From positions 930,001 to 994,000 of the forward strand of contig JANFNE010000005.1 of the NCBI GenBank assembly GCA_024867545.1: a stretch of 64,000 nt of DNA, read 5' to 3'. The translations under genes and the position numbers were made by a program. Every line of letters begins with the position of its first letter. Within the stretch, counting starts at the first letter, position 1. Below the pieces are notes generated by a model, which worked only from the letters and a program-made list of their open reading frames with translations, was not told the origin of the DNA and searched no databases. Below, one piece after another: positions 32,057 through 42,559 of this stretch. This stretch comes from Phytopythium helicoides (taxonomy: Eukaryota > Oomycota > Peronosporomycetes > Pythiales > Pythiaceae).

Positions 32057-33034
32057 GGCGGTGGGCAGCGGCGTCGCTTGGCTCGGGACGCAAAGGCGGA
32101 GGGTCGCTCGACTCTAGCGGGGGGAAATGGGATCTGACGGCTCAGCGCGCGTAGCTGCTCGGCCTCTTCTTGGCGTGCGCCGAGGGTAAAAAAACGCTGC
32201 TCCAAGCACCAAAGATACTTGGCCAAAAGAGGGTGCGAGGTCGAACCCGCGCCGACAGGAGGGAGTATTGCGGGGACGTCGCGTTTTGGCATTTTGGCGG
32301 GCGGAGATTCCCGCCCGCGTTTCGCAGGCGGTGACGACGGCGACGATTGCTCCACCCTCCGCTGCGGTTGAATACTCCGCGCCACGTGAGAGAGACCCGC
32401 GGGTCGCCAATCAAGCGCCGCGTGAGCATCCAAGCCTTCTCGCGCTGCGCGCTGCTGCTGCTTGGAGGAGGCTTCTCTCGCGCCTCGAGTCGTGGAGACA
32501 CGAGCATGCAGCGGACACCCAGCTCTTGATGCAGGGCTCGTGTATGGTTGGCCTTCATCGCTTCACAGGCGATGAATGGCGGTCGTTTCTCCACGCCGGT
32601 GGCTGGGAGCAGAGTGCAGCCATCAACATCCTCGCGGCCGGGAGGAATGCGCAAGCGCTCGCTCTGCAGACAGCAGCAATGTTTCTGTTTCTGCACTTGA
32701 CGAACTTGATGAAGATCCTCTGTATGCCGGTAGAGATCGGGATCTTCCGCCTTGACGATCCATGATGAGCAGCGGACCATTCACGGCTTGCAACGCAGAG
32801 TCCACGTCATGCAGCCTTGCATTCCTCAGCCCTCGCCTTGGAGTCCATGCATCAGTGTCAAAATGCGGTGCACTGCCAATATCCCTAGCTCACCTTGTTC
32901 TAACTATGTTAAACAGCATGCAACCTGGTTCCGCTTCGAGAGTGCACCGCCTTTTGGAGTCTGGTGGTCGCCGACTGGTTGGCGCTCGACCAGCTTTCAC
33001 TTCCAGCATCAGCTAGACAGGCGTTGGATCCAAG
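32057..33034. other. Divergent intergenic between PFK and TYW1
   Basis: This 1 kb separates the two divergent genes and should hold both promoters. Several open frames exist but none looks coding. A GGTTCGACC string on the minus strand near 32245 resembles a tRNA B-box but no T-stem or cloverleaf forms around it. Confidence 0.5.
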
Positions 33035-35277
33035 ATGGCGGGACTGGCGTCGCCATCGGGCGCCGTGCTGCTCGCGTCGACAGTCGTGGCGCTGAGTGCG
33101 CTCTTCTTCTACTTCCACGCGCTCGAGCGCAGTGCCAAGGGCCCTGGCGAGCTCAGCGCCGAGCAGAAGAAACAGCTCAAGCAGGAAAAAGCCAAGAAGC
33201 TCAAGGCGAAGGCGGCGGCGGCCGCCAGCAAGAAGAAGGTGAGCGTGAGCAAGGACACAGCGAGCGACAAGCCCAAGCCCATGCCTGTCCGCATCCTTTT
33301 CGGCACACAGACCGGCGCGTCCAAAGGTGAATGAAGCAGCGTGTAGCCAGCACGACACTTTTCACAGCCGACTGACTTGACCCATGCAGCGATGGCCGAA
33401 GCGCTCGAGAAGCGCCTGTTCGCCTTGAACATGTCGGGCTTTCACTTCCAAACGAATGTCGTTAGCATGAAGGACTACGACCAGGACAACCTCGAGCACG
33501 AAACTATTGTGATCGCCATTCTGTCGACGTGGACTGGCGGCGCACCACCTGAGGACGCTCGCGTCTTCTGCACCTGGCTGAATGACATGGCAACTGACTT
33601 TCGTGTGTCCAAGACGTGGCTGGCTAAGGTGTCCCACGCTGTCTTCGGGCTCGGTAACGCCGAGTACGATGAGGACTACGGCACAGCAGCCAAGAACGTT
33701 GAGCGGGATCTGACCGAGCTCGGCTCCCCAGCGTTGCTGACGCTTGGGCTCGGTGACGACAATGTGGACCAGATGGAACAGTTTGACAAGTGGATGGACA
33801 ACCTAATTGCCGCCATGTGCGAGCTCGCATCGTCGCGCCAAGTGCGCAGCACAACTACTTCGAGTTCATCGACGCAGTGGCTATCACAAAAGGAGTTCCG
33901 TCGCCAGAAGAAGGCAAAGCAGGCTCGCGAGGCTGGTACAGATACTGTGGAGCTAAATGAGGAAGATTTGATGAACGAGAAGTTCCTCACGGATGACTTC
34001 TCGGATGACGAGGAGACCGCCAAGAGCTCGACGGCTGGTACAGATAGCGGCGTGGTTGACGTTGAGGACATTGGCAAGTCGATGCAGGAGTCTGAGGCTG
34101 CTAGCAAGTCGCGCGAAATGGTGACTCCGATGCAACGCAAGGCTCTGACCAAGGAAGGCTACAAGATCATTGGTACGCATAGTGCTGTCAAGCTCTGTCG
34201 CTGGACCAAACACCAACTACGCGGTCGTGGTGGGTGCTACAAGCATGCTTTCTATGGTATCACGAGCTACCAGTGCATGGAAACAACCCCGAGTCTTGCC
34301 TGCGCCAACAAATGCGTGTTCTGCTGGCGCCACCACAAGAACCCGGTCGGTCGCGTTTGGCGCTGGAAAACGGACGAGGCGGATGTGCTTGTCAAGGGAT
34401 CAATCGAGCGTCACCAGAATATGATAAAGGAGCTGAAGGGCCTTCCCGGCCTCATCCCCGAGCGATGGGAAGAAGCGTTCACTGTCCGTCACTGTGCCCT
34501 ATCGCTTGTCGGTGAGCCCATCATGTACCCCCACATCAACGAGTTCTGCAAGGAGCTGCACAAGCGCCGCATCTCGTCGTTCCTCGTCACCAACGCGCAG
34601 TTCCCAGAGAAAATTGCAGCTCTAGACCCAATCACGCAGCTGTATGTCAGCGTAGATGCTGCTACCAAGGAGTCGCTGCGTGCTGTGGACCGCCCACTGT
34701 TCAAGGACTTCTGGGAGCGCTTCCTTGCTTGCTTGGCTGAACTGAGGCGCAAGGGCCAGCGTACTGTATACCGGATGACACTCGTGAAGTCGTACAACAT
34801 GGAGGAGCTGGACAATTACGCCGAGCTGATCCGCATTGGCCAGCCTGATTTCATTGAGGTCAAGGCTGTCACGTATTGCGGCAAGTCAGATGGCTCTGAT
34901 TTGACGATGAAGAACGTGCCGTGGCATGAGGAAGTGCGGGACTTCTGTGCAGCGTTGGGCGAGCGCACTGGCGGGGCCTACGGGCTTGCTGCTGAGCACG
35001 CGCACTCGAACTGCGTGTTACTCGCGAAGCAAAAGTTCTGTATTGATGGCAACTGGCACACTTGGATTGACTACGAGAAGTTCATGACCTCATTGCGGAG
35101 TTCTACAAGAACGGTGCGACTTTCACTGCCGAAGACTACATGGCGCCGACGCCCGACTGGGCTGTCTATGATTCGAAGGAGCAAGGGTTTGACCCACTTG
35201 AGACTCGTTTCCGACGCACCAAGGACGGCAAGGTAGTCGAGTTCGAGTACCAGTCTACTGAGTCCGGCTGCGGCTAA
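33035..35277 (+). CDS. TYW1: TYW1, tRNA 4-demethylwyosine synthase
   Basis: Two exons (33035-33326, 33390-35277) joined in phase. An N-terminal membrane helix (AVLLASTVVALSALFFYF) is followed by a Lys-rich stretch, a flavodoxin domain (FGTQTGASKAMAEAL, FGLGNAEYDEDY), and a radical SAM domain with CANKCVFCW (CxxxCxxC) near residue 400. TYW1 makes the tricyclic wyosine base at G37 of tRNA-Phe using pyruvate and SAM, on the ER face in eukaryotes. One base is missing at about 35083: after IDYEKF the frame must shift to read HDLIAEFYKNGATF and on to a TAA at 35275-35277. The final CG-rich tail (ESGCG) then matches the family. Confidence 0.92.
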
Positions 35278-35574
35278 ACTCATGTGGTCATTCTTCGTGT
35301 TGAGTAAGTTGTCAGCATGAATTGATGCTCATAATCACTTACGAAACGGAGAATTCTCAAAGGAGCATGCGTGCATTTGTTTGCTACTTGAGGTGTCCTT
35401 ACGCGATGCGACTAGCGATCAGGAACATGAACATGAACACAAATGACGCAACACACCTACACACTAAAACACAATAAATTACGCTCGAGCCGACTGACTC
35501 ACTCACTGGATGTTGAGGAAGAGGCTTGAGCGGCTAGCTCGATTGAATCGGTTCGATCTGCTCGATCAGCTCGA

Positions 35575-36669
35575 TCAGCGCCAGCGCGGGCGCACAGACG
35601 ACGTTGTCGTGGCGACTTTGGATGCGCGGGTCCTGTCCGACTTAGTGGGGGCGGAGGTAGTTGTGGTGGTCGCTTCCGCAGCATCAGTAACAGCAGCAGC
35701 AACAACAGCACTCTTGGAGGCTAGGTCCTCACGCCTGCGACCGAGCGAAACAAAGCGCGTATCACGTGTGCAGGCGACTGTTGCAGCAACCTTGGTCGCT
35801 TGGTCCTCACGTCGGCGACCGAGCGAAACAAAGCGCGTATCACGTCGCGGTGAAGGGATGGCAGTAGTGAGTGTCGCAGCCTTCGCGGCTTGGTCCTCGC
35901 GCCGGCGACCGAGCGAAACAAAGCGCATGTCACGTCGCTGGGACGTAACAGCAGGGACGACCGCAATAGCATCGGCGGCTGGCGCGACCGGCAGCAGCTG
36001 CTCGGATCGGCGACGACCTTGTGACACAAAGTGGCGGAGTTGAAACTCACGCTTGAGGATTCGCTCTTGCTCGGCGGAGGCTGTGCGGAAACTGGTGGAA
36101 AGCTCCGTGTTGGTGGTGAGGACTTCGCTCTCGCTTTTGTTCTCACTCTCGCAGCCGTTCTCGCACTCGCAGTCGCAGTCATTCTCGCTGTCGAAGTCGT
36201 TGTCGTTGTCGCTTTCGCGCTCCGAGACGATGTTGCTCTCGTTGTCACAGTCGCGGTCGCTGTCGTCCTCGTCCGTGGTCGAATCGGCTTCCGTGCTGTC
36301 TTCAGCGTCGACCAGGTCCTCGGCTTCACTTTGGGCGTAGACCGAAGTGGTTGGTTGCTTCTCCACATCCTTCGAGGCGTCCACGCCAGCGCCAGCGTCG
36401 GCAGCGAAGCTCTCGACCTCCATGTCGTCGTGCGAGGCCGTCAAGGCCATCGAGGAGGGAGTTGTCGCGATGGGAGCCACGTGGGAGGTCGCCGAGAGCA
36501 GCAGCGACGCCGCGAAGACCACAGAGACGACGACGGAGACGACGACGGAGACGACGGAGACGGTGACGGCGCGGAACAGCGGCGAGCAGGCGGCGAATGC
36601 CAGCAGGGAGGCGAGCACCAGCAGGGAGGCGACGGCGGTGGCGGTGGCGACGGCGGTGGTGGCGCTCAT
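35575..36669 (-). CDS. Array protein copy 1
   Basis: 364 aa, same protein as copy 3 except His to Tyr in TTSVYAQ near residue 112. Its 3' flank (35388-35490) differs from the inner units and instead matches, inverted, the flank of copy 8 at 54535-54645. Confidence 0.75.
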   Translation of the reverse strand: MSATTAVATATAVASLLVLASLLAFAACSPLFRAVTVSVVSVVVSVVVSVVFAASLLLSATSHVAPIATTPSSMALTASHDDMEVESFAADAGAGVDASKDVEKQPTTSVYAQSEAEDLVDAEDSTEADSTTDEDDSDRDCDNESNIVSERESDNDNDFDSENDCDCECENGCESENKSESEVLTTNTELSTSFRTASAEQERILKREFQLRHFVSQGRRRSEQLLPVAPAADAIAVVPAVTSQRRDMRFVSLGRRREDQAAKAATLTTAIPSPRRDTRFVSLGRRREDQATKVAATVACTRDTRFVSLGRRREDLASKSAVVAAAVTDAAEATTTTTSAPTKSDRTRASKVATTTSSVRPRWR

Positions 36670-37328
36670 GACGTCTGGAGACTGGCGGCCGTGGGAGAGC
36701 GCGGGCTTGGCTTGGCTTGGCTTGTTCTCTTGGCGGCGAGAAGGAAAGTGAGGGCTCGGCCGGAAAAGGCAACCCGAGTTGACTTGGTGTTTGTATGTGT
36801 GGATTTTCGGGGAAAACCCTCGGAAAGGCTCTTGGCGGCCTGGGAGTCACGATCCGCGGAGCGGCTGAGGCGCCTCTGGAGATCGCTGTGTGCGTCTGTG
36901 GGACTCGTGTGCTGCCTGGTGCGTTGCCGCGCATGCGTCATGAGCTGCTCCGTGCTCCGATCCGATGGTCCTCCATGGTTGAAGTGGATCTGTACCCATT
37001 TCCGCCGGACCAGCCGGAACCGTCACATGGCTACGTGACGTGACATCTCACACACGTCACATGCGTGCACGAGGTTGATCCGAGCAGCTCCCAGTCGACG
37101 AGCACGTAGGTTGGGTATGAGTTGGAGTTGGAGGGAGACTGTCGTCTCTGACTGATTGGTTCGTCTTGGGACCGCGAGAGCTGCGCTCATGACGAGTTAC
37201 TGGATGCTTGTGGAGAGTGGAGTGAACCTCGAGTCACTTCCTCGAATGGGGTTCTCTGGACGTGGATGTGGATACTGATTGTGTGTAAGAGCTCGTGATG
37301 ACATTCGTGTTTGTCGAGGTAATCCTTT

Positions 37329-37370
37329 CCCGGCGATCTATTTGCCTCCATGCCTACCCGCAGACTTCTC
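37329..37370 (-). pseudogene. Relic of the FEN1 3' end in the left arm
   Basis: Minus-strand reading EKSAGRHGGK-stop followed by ATCGCCGGG mirrors the true FEN1 end ([14 protein letters not shown], then ATCGCCGGG, at 54948-54989). Differences are mostly transitions. Confidence 0.65.
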
Positions 37371-37949
37371 GATGGCACTGTGAGCCAGCATCAACCACAG
37401 AACCGGTACTATCTCTCTATTCGATTGTCTCTGGTAACAGCCAGCGGAAGTCGAGTGGCCCCAAACCAGCGCATAGCATTAACACATGACGCAAACGCCC
37501 CAACCCAACGAACGCAACAAACATTTCACTGCACGCCTCACTCCATGAGCTTTCTTTTCGAGCTTGGCGCGTCACAGTAGGCTGCCACACGGAGGCCAAA
37601 CGAGTAGTCGCTCGAGAGTGACAAGCAAATGAGAAGGATGAACGGATAAGGTGCAATCAACGAGCCATTGGCCAACAAACTGCAAACACACCCGATCGAC
37701 GGCGTAACATGCACGCACGCTCGCTCGCTCGCTCACTCGATTGAGGACGTCGAAACTCAAAGAGACGTTTATGAAAGGTACATGCGTGTTTGTTACTTGA
37801 GGTCATCTCACGCTATACATATGCACGCACACTACAACAACAAAATAAATAGATAACGCTCGAGCCGACTGACTCACTCACTGGATGTTGAGGAAGAGGC
37901 TTGAGCGGCTAGCTCGATTGAATCGGTTCGATCAGCTCGATCAGCTCGA

Positions 37950-39044
37950 TCAGCGCCAGCGCGGGCGCACAGACGACGTTGTCGTGGCGACTTTGGATGC
38001 GCGGGTCCTGTCCGACTTGGTGGGGGCGGAGGTAGTTGTGGTGGTCGCTTCCGCAGCATCAGTAACAGCAGCAGCAACAACAGCACTCTTGGAGGCTAGG
38101 TCCTCACGCCTGCGACCGAGCGAAACAAAGCGCGTATCACGTGTGCAGGCGACTGTTGCAGCAACCTTGGTCGCTTGGTCCTCACGTCGGCGACCGAGCG
38201 AAACAAAGCGCGTATCACGTCGCCGTGAAGGGATGGCAGTAGTGAGTGTCGCAGCCTTCGCGGCTTGGTCCTCGCGCCGGCGACCGAGCGAAACAAAGCG
38301 CATGTCACGTCGCTGGGACGTAACAGCAGGGACGACCGCAATAGCATCGGCGGCTGGCGCGACCGGCAGCAGCTGCTCGGATCGGCGACGACCTTGTGAC
38401 ACAAAGTGGCGGAGTTGAAACTCACGCTTGAGGATTCGCTCTTGCTCGGCGGAGGCTGTGCGGAAACTGGTGGAAAGCTCCGTGTTGGTGGTGAGGACTT
38501 CGCTCTCGCTTTTGTTCTCACTCTCGCAGCCGTTCTCGCACTTGCAGTCGCAGTCATTCTCGCTGTCGAAGTCGTTGTCGTTGTCGCTTTCGCGCTCCGA
38601 GACGATGTTGCTCTCGTTGTCGCAGTCGCGGTCGCTGTCGTCCTCGTCCGTGGTCGAATCGGCTTCCGTGCTGTCTTCAGCGTCGACCAGGTCCTCGGCT
38701 TCACTTTGGGCGTGGACCGAAGTGGTTGGTTGCTTCTCCACATCCTTCGAGGCGTCCACGCCAGCACCAGCGTCGGCAGCGAAGCTCTCGACCTCCATGT
38801 CGTCGTGCGAGGCCGTCAAGGCCATCGAGGAGGGAGTTGTCGCGATGGGAGCCACGTGGGAGGTCGCCGAGAGCAGCAGCGACGCCGCGAAGACCACAGA
38901 GACGACGACGGAGACGACGACGGAGACGACGGAGACGGTGACGGCGCGGAACAGCGGCGAGCAGGCGGCGAATGCCAGCAGGGAGGCGAGCACCAGCAGG
39001 GAGGCGACGGCGGTGGCGGTGGCGACGGCGGTGGTGGCGCTCAT
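37950..39044 (-). CDS. Array protein copy 2
   Basis: 364 aa; differs from copy 3 by Glu to Lys in CDCKCEN and Pro to Arg in AIPSRRRDTR. The second change is shared only with copy 6 on the other arm. Confidence 0.75.
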   Translation of the reverse strand: MSATTAVATATAVASLLVLASLLAFAACSPLFRAVTVSVVSVVVSVVVSVVFAASLLLSATSHVAPIATTPSSMALTASHDDMEVESFAADAGAGVDASKDVEKQPTTSVHAQSEAEDLVDAEDSTEADSTTDEDDSDRDCDNESNIVSERESDNDNDFDSENDCDCKCENGCESENKSESEVLTTNTELSTSFRTASAEQERILKREFQLRHFVSQGRRRSEQLLPVAPAADAIAVVPAVTSQRRDMRFVSLGRRREDQAAKAATLTTAIPSRRRDTRFVSLGRRREDQATKVAATVACTRDTRFVSLGRRREDLASKSAVVAAAVTDAAEATTTTTSAPTKSDRTRASKVATTTSSVRPRWR

Positions 39045-39592
39045 GACGTCTGGAGACTGGCGGCCGTGGGAGAGCGCGGGCTTGGCTTGGCTTGGCTTGT
39101 TCTCTTGGCGGCGAGAAGGAAAGTGAGGGCTTGGACGGAAAAGGCAACCCGAGTTGACTTGGTGTTTGTATGTGTGGATTTTCGGGGAAAACCCTCGGAA
39201 AGGCTCTTGGCGGCCTGGGAGTCACGATCCGCGGAGCGGCTGAGGCGCCTCTGGAGATCGCTGTGTGCGTCTGTGGGACTCGTGTGCTGCCTGGTGCGTT
39301 GCCGCGCATGCGTCATGAGCTGCTCCGTGCTCCGATCCGATGGTCCTCCATGGTTGAAGTGGATCTGTACCCATTTCCGCCGGACCAGCCGGAACCGTCA
39401 CATGGCTACGTGACGTGACATCTCACACACGTCACATGCGTGCACGAGGTTGATCCGAGCAGCTCCCAGTCGACGAGCACGTAGGTTGGGTATGAGTTGG
39501 AGTTGGAGGGAGACTGTCGTCTCTGACTGATTGGTTCGTCTTGGGACCGCGAGAGCTGCGCTCATGACGAGTTACTGGATGCTTGTGGAGAT

Positions 39593-40004
39593 TGGATAGT
39601 CAAGTGATCTTCGAATCACTTGCTCGAGTGGCGATCCGTATGTGCGTCTGGATCCGGATAATTGGATTAGGAGAAGGGCCCCTAGCTTCTTTTTGGGGTT
39701 TGGTAACTCACCTGCTCTTTGTTTCCGTTGCTAGCCATTCCAACCCAGACTCGCTCGCACTCTCGGTGTCAAGATCGATCTATTAGAAGGCTGTGAATAT
39801 CAGGAAATGCAATTAGCTGAACATGGGGGCGTACCGAGGTTCGCAGCGACTTCAGACGGTCCAAGGAGAGTGCTGGACTTTGCATGGCTAGACCTTCTGG
39901 CGAAGTCATGTCTGCCTAACGTCGTCACACGATGGCGACGCATTGACTACCACAACGGACGTTGACATCGAGATGCGCACTTCTACATTGGCTTCCGACC
40001 ATCG
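39593..40004. other. Centre of the inverted array
   Basis: About 410 bp found once in the array. Its left edge (39593-39660) is a diverged form of the usual far-upstream unit sequence (TCGAATCACTTGCTCGAGTGG against TCGAGTCACTTCCTCGAATGG). It contains a perfect 8-bp hairpin, CAAGTGAT-CTTCGA-ATCACTTG, at about 39601-39622. No gene or transposon end was recognised. Confidence 0.6.
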
Positions 40005-40174
40005 CTCAGTCGCAGGCGTGAGGACCTAGCCTCCAAGAGTGCTGTTGTTGCTGCTGCTGTTACTGATGCTGCGGAAGCGACCATCACAACTACCTCCGCC
40101 CCCACCAAGTCGGACAGGACCCGCGCATCCAAAGTCGCCACGACAACGTCGTCTGTGCGCCCGCGCTGGCGCTG
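40005..40174 (+). pseudogene. Truncated ninth copy, last 56 codons of the array gene
   Basis: Starts inside the last RFVSLGRRRE repeat (CGCTCAGTCGCAGGCG) and runs to the normal stop, with one Thr to Ile change (ATITTTS). No start codon or N-terminus is left. The normal 3' flank follows it. Confidence 0.85.
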
Positions 40175-40763
40175 ATCGAGCTGATCGAGCTGATCGAGCT
40201 GATCGAACCGATTCAATCGAGCTAGCCGCTCAAGCCTCTTCCTCAACATCCAGTGAGTGAGTCAGTCGGCTCGAGCGTTATCTATTTATTTTGTTGTTGT
40301 AGTGTGCGTGCATATGTATAGCGTGAGATGACCTCAAGTAACAAACACGCATGTACCTTTCATAAACGTCTCTTTGAGTTTCGACGTCCTCAATCGAGTG
40401 AGCGAGCGAGCGAGCGTGCGTGCATGTTACGCCGTCGATCGGGTGTGTTTGCAGTTTGTTGGCCAATGGCTCGTTGATTGCACCTTATCCGTTCATCCTT
40501 CTCATTTGCTTGTCACTCTCGAGCGACTACTCGTTTGGCCTCCGTGTGGCAGCCTACTGTGACGCGCCAAGCTCGAAAAGAAAGCTCATGGAGTGAGGCG
40601 TGCAGTGAAATGTTTGTTGCGTTCGTTGGGTTGGGGCGTTTGCGTCATGTGTTAATGCTATGCGCTGGTTTGGGGCCACTCGACTTCCGCTGGCTGTTAC
40701 CAGAGACAATCGAATAGAGAGATAGTACCGGTTCTGTGGTTGATGCTGGCTCACAGTGCCATC

Positions 40764-40805
40764 GAGAAGTCTGCGGGTAGGCATGGAGGCAAATAGATCG
40801 CCGGG
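40764..40805 (+). pseudogene. Relic of the FEN1 3' end, one of six in the right arm
   Basis: Same relic as at 37329 in the opposite orientation. Others lie at 43148-43189, 45532-45573, 47916-47957, 50291-50332 and 52666-52707. It sits about 660 bp 5' of each array gene, on the gene's own strand, from copies 3 to 8. A 36-base core matches the FEN1 end at 30 positions by eye. Confidence 0.65.
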
Positions 40806-41070
40806 AAAGGATTACCTCGACAAACACGAATGTCATCACGAGCTCTTACACACAATCAGTATCCACATCCACGTCCAGAGAACCCCATTCGAGGAAGTGA
40901 CTCGAGGTTCACTCCACTCTCCACAAGCATCCAGTAACTCGTCATGAGCGCAGCTCTCGCGGTCCCAAGACGAACCAATCAGTCAGAGACGACAGTCTCC
41001 CTCCAACTCCAACTCATACCCAACCTACGTGCTCGTCGACTGGGAGCTGCTCGGATCAACCTCGTGCACG

Positions 41071-41113
41071 CATGTGACGTGTGTGAGATGTCACGTCACG
41101 TAGCCATGTGACG
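41071..41113 (+). promoter_or_regulatory. Cluster of TGACG/CGTCA half-sites 5' of array genes
   Basis: Four bZIP-type half-sites in 43 bp (GTGACGTG, TCACGTCACG, GTGACGG), about 360 bp 5' of the copy-3 ATG, present in every unit. A CCAAT box lies at about 40975. A CTCACTTTCC string about 75 bp 5' of the ATG resembles an oomycete initiator. Function is inferred only. Confidence 0.4.
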
Positions 41114-41464
41114 GTTCCGGCTGGTCCGGCGGAAATGGGTACAGATCCACTTCAACCATGGAGGACCATCGGATCGGAGCACGGAGCAGCTCATGACGCA
41201 TGCGCGGCAACGCACCAGGCAGCACACGAGTCCCACAGACGCACACAGCGATCTCCAGAGGCGCCTCAGCCGCTCCGCGGATCGTGACTCCCAGGCCGCC
41301 AAGAGCCTTTCCGAGGGTTTTCCCCGAAAATCCACACATACAAACACCAAGTCAACTCGGGTTGCCTTTTCCGGCCGAGCCCTCACTTTCCTTCTCGCCG
41401 CCAAGAGAACAAGCCAAGCCAAGCCAAGCCCGCGCTCTCCCACGGCCGCCAGTCTCCAGACGTC

Positions 41465-42559
41465 ATGAGCGCCACCACCGCCGTCGCCACCGCCACCGCC
41501 GTCGCCTCCCTGCTGGTGCTCGCCTCCCTGCTGGCATTCGCCGCCTGCTCGCCGCTGTTCCGCGCCGTCACCGTCTCCGTCGTCTCCGTCGTCGTCTCCG
41601 TCGTCGTCTCTGTGGTCTTCGCGGCGTCGCTGCTGCTCTCGGCGACCTCCCACGTGGCTCCCATCGCGACAACTCCCTCCTCGATGGCCTTGACGGCCTC
41701 GCACGACGACATGGAGGTCGAGAGCTTCGCTGCCGACGCTGGCGCTGGCGTGGACGCCTCGAAGGATGTGGAGAAGCAACCAACCACTTCGGTCCACGCC
41801 CAAAGTGAAGCCGAGGACCTGGTCGACGCTGAAGACAGCACGGAAGCCGATTCGACCACGGACGAGGACGACAGCGACCGCGACTGTGACAACGAGAGCA
41901 ACATCGTCTCGGAGCGCGAAAGCGACAACGACAACGACTTCGACAGCGAGAATGACTGCGACTGCGAGTGCGAGAACGGCTGCGAGAGTGAGAACAAAAG
42001 CGAGAGCGAAGTCCTCACCACCAACACGGAGCTTTCCACCAGTTTCCGCACAGCCTCCGCCGAGCAAGAGCGAATCCTCAAGCGTGAGTTTCAACTCCGC
42101 CACTTTGTGTCACAAGGCCGTCGCCGATCCGAGCAGCTGCTGCCGGTCGCGCCAGCCGCCGATGCTATTGCGGTCGTCCCTGCTGTTACGTCCCAGCGAC
42201 GTGACATGCGATTTGTTTCGCTCGGTCGCCGGCGCGAGGACCAAGCCGCGAAGGCTGCGACACTCACTACTGCCATCCCTTCACCGCGACGTGATACGCG
42301 CTTTGTTTCGCTCGGTCGCCGACGTGAGGACCAAGCGACCAAGGTTGCTGCAACAGTCGCCTGCACACGTGATACGCGCTTTGTTTCGCTCGGTCGCAGG
42401 CGTGAGGACCTAGCCTCCAAGAGTGCTGTTGTTGCTGCTGCTGTTACTGATGCTGCGGAAGCGACCACCACAACTACCTCCGCCCCCACCAAGTCGGACA
42501 GGACCCGCGCATCCAAAGTCGCCACGACAACGTCGTCTGTGCGCCCGCGCTGGCGCTGA
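41465..42559 (+). CDS. Array protein copy 3 (reference copy): two-helix acidic protein with RFVSLGRRRE repeats
   Basis: 364 aa, single exon. Residues about 10-31 and 34-62 are two hydrophobic helices (AVASLLVLASLLAFAACSPLF; then a Val/Ser run), a signal peptide plus anchor or a hairpin. Residues about 85-185 are acidic and Asn/Ser/Cys-rich (DEDDSDRDCDNES, CDCECENGC). Residues about 200-320 hold AEQERILKREFQL and four repeats: RHFVSQGRRRSEQ, RDMRFVSLGRRREDQ, RDTRFVSLGRRREDQ, RDTRFVSLGRRREDL, spaced by Ala/Thr-rich linkers. The end is SSVRPRWR. No known family. Conservation of the repeats in divergent copy 8, while the acidic part drifts, argues that it is translated and under selection. Confidence 0.8.
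   Translation: MSATTAVATATAVASLLVLASLLAFAACSPLFRAVTVSVVSVVVSVVVSVVFAASLLLSATSHVAPIATTPSSMALTASHDDMEVESFAADAGAGVDASKDVEKQPTTSVHAQSEAEDLVDAEDSTEADSTTDEDDSDRDCDNESNIVSERESDNDNDFDSENDCDCECENGCESENKSESEVLTTNTELSTSFRTASAEQERILKREFQLRHFVSQGRRRSEQLLPVAPAADAIAVVPAVTSQRRDMRFVSLGRRREDQAAKAATLTTAIPSPRRDTRFVSLGRRREDQATKVAATVACTRDTRFVSLGRRREDLASKSAVVAAAVTDAAEATTTTTSAPTKSDRTRASKVATTTSSVRPRWR

Larger units (their letters stand above)
35482..39592 (-). repeat. Left arm of the inverted repeat
   Basis: Two units on the minus strand. Its reverse complement matches the right arm from about 40921 onward. The inner edge is sharp at about 39592 (after GGATGCTTGTGGAGA), beyond which the sequence is only distantly similar to other units. 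Confidence 0.85.

Noticed and set aside
32225..32260. tRNA-like B-box GGTTCGACC
   Set aside because: The flanking bases do not form a T-stem and no A-box or cloverleaf is visible.
39593..40004. Transposon remnant at the array centre
   Set aside because: No terminal repeats, target duplication or transposase fragment seen; part of it is a diverged unit flank.
41096..42103. 335-residue open frame antisense to each array gene, with 232- and 202-residue companions
   Set aside because: Present only because GC-rich, Ser/Val/Glu-rich coding DNA lacks stops on the other strand; composition is monotone (His/Asp/Gly runs) and it is rewritten in copy 8.
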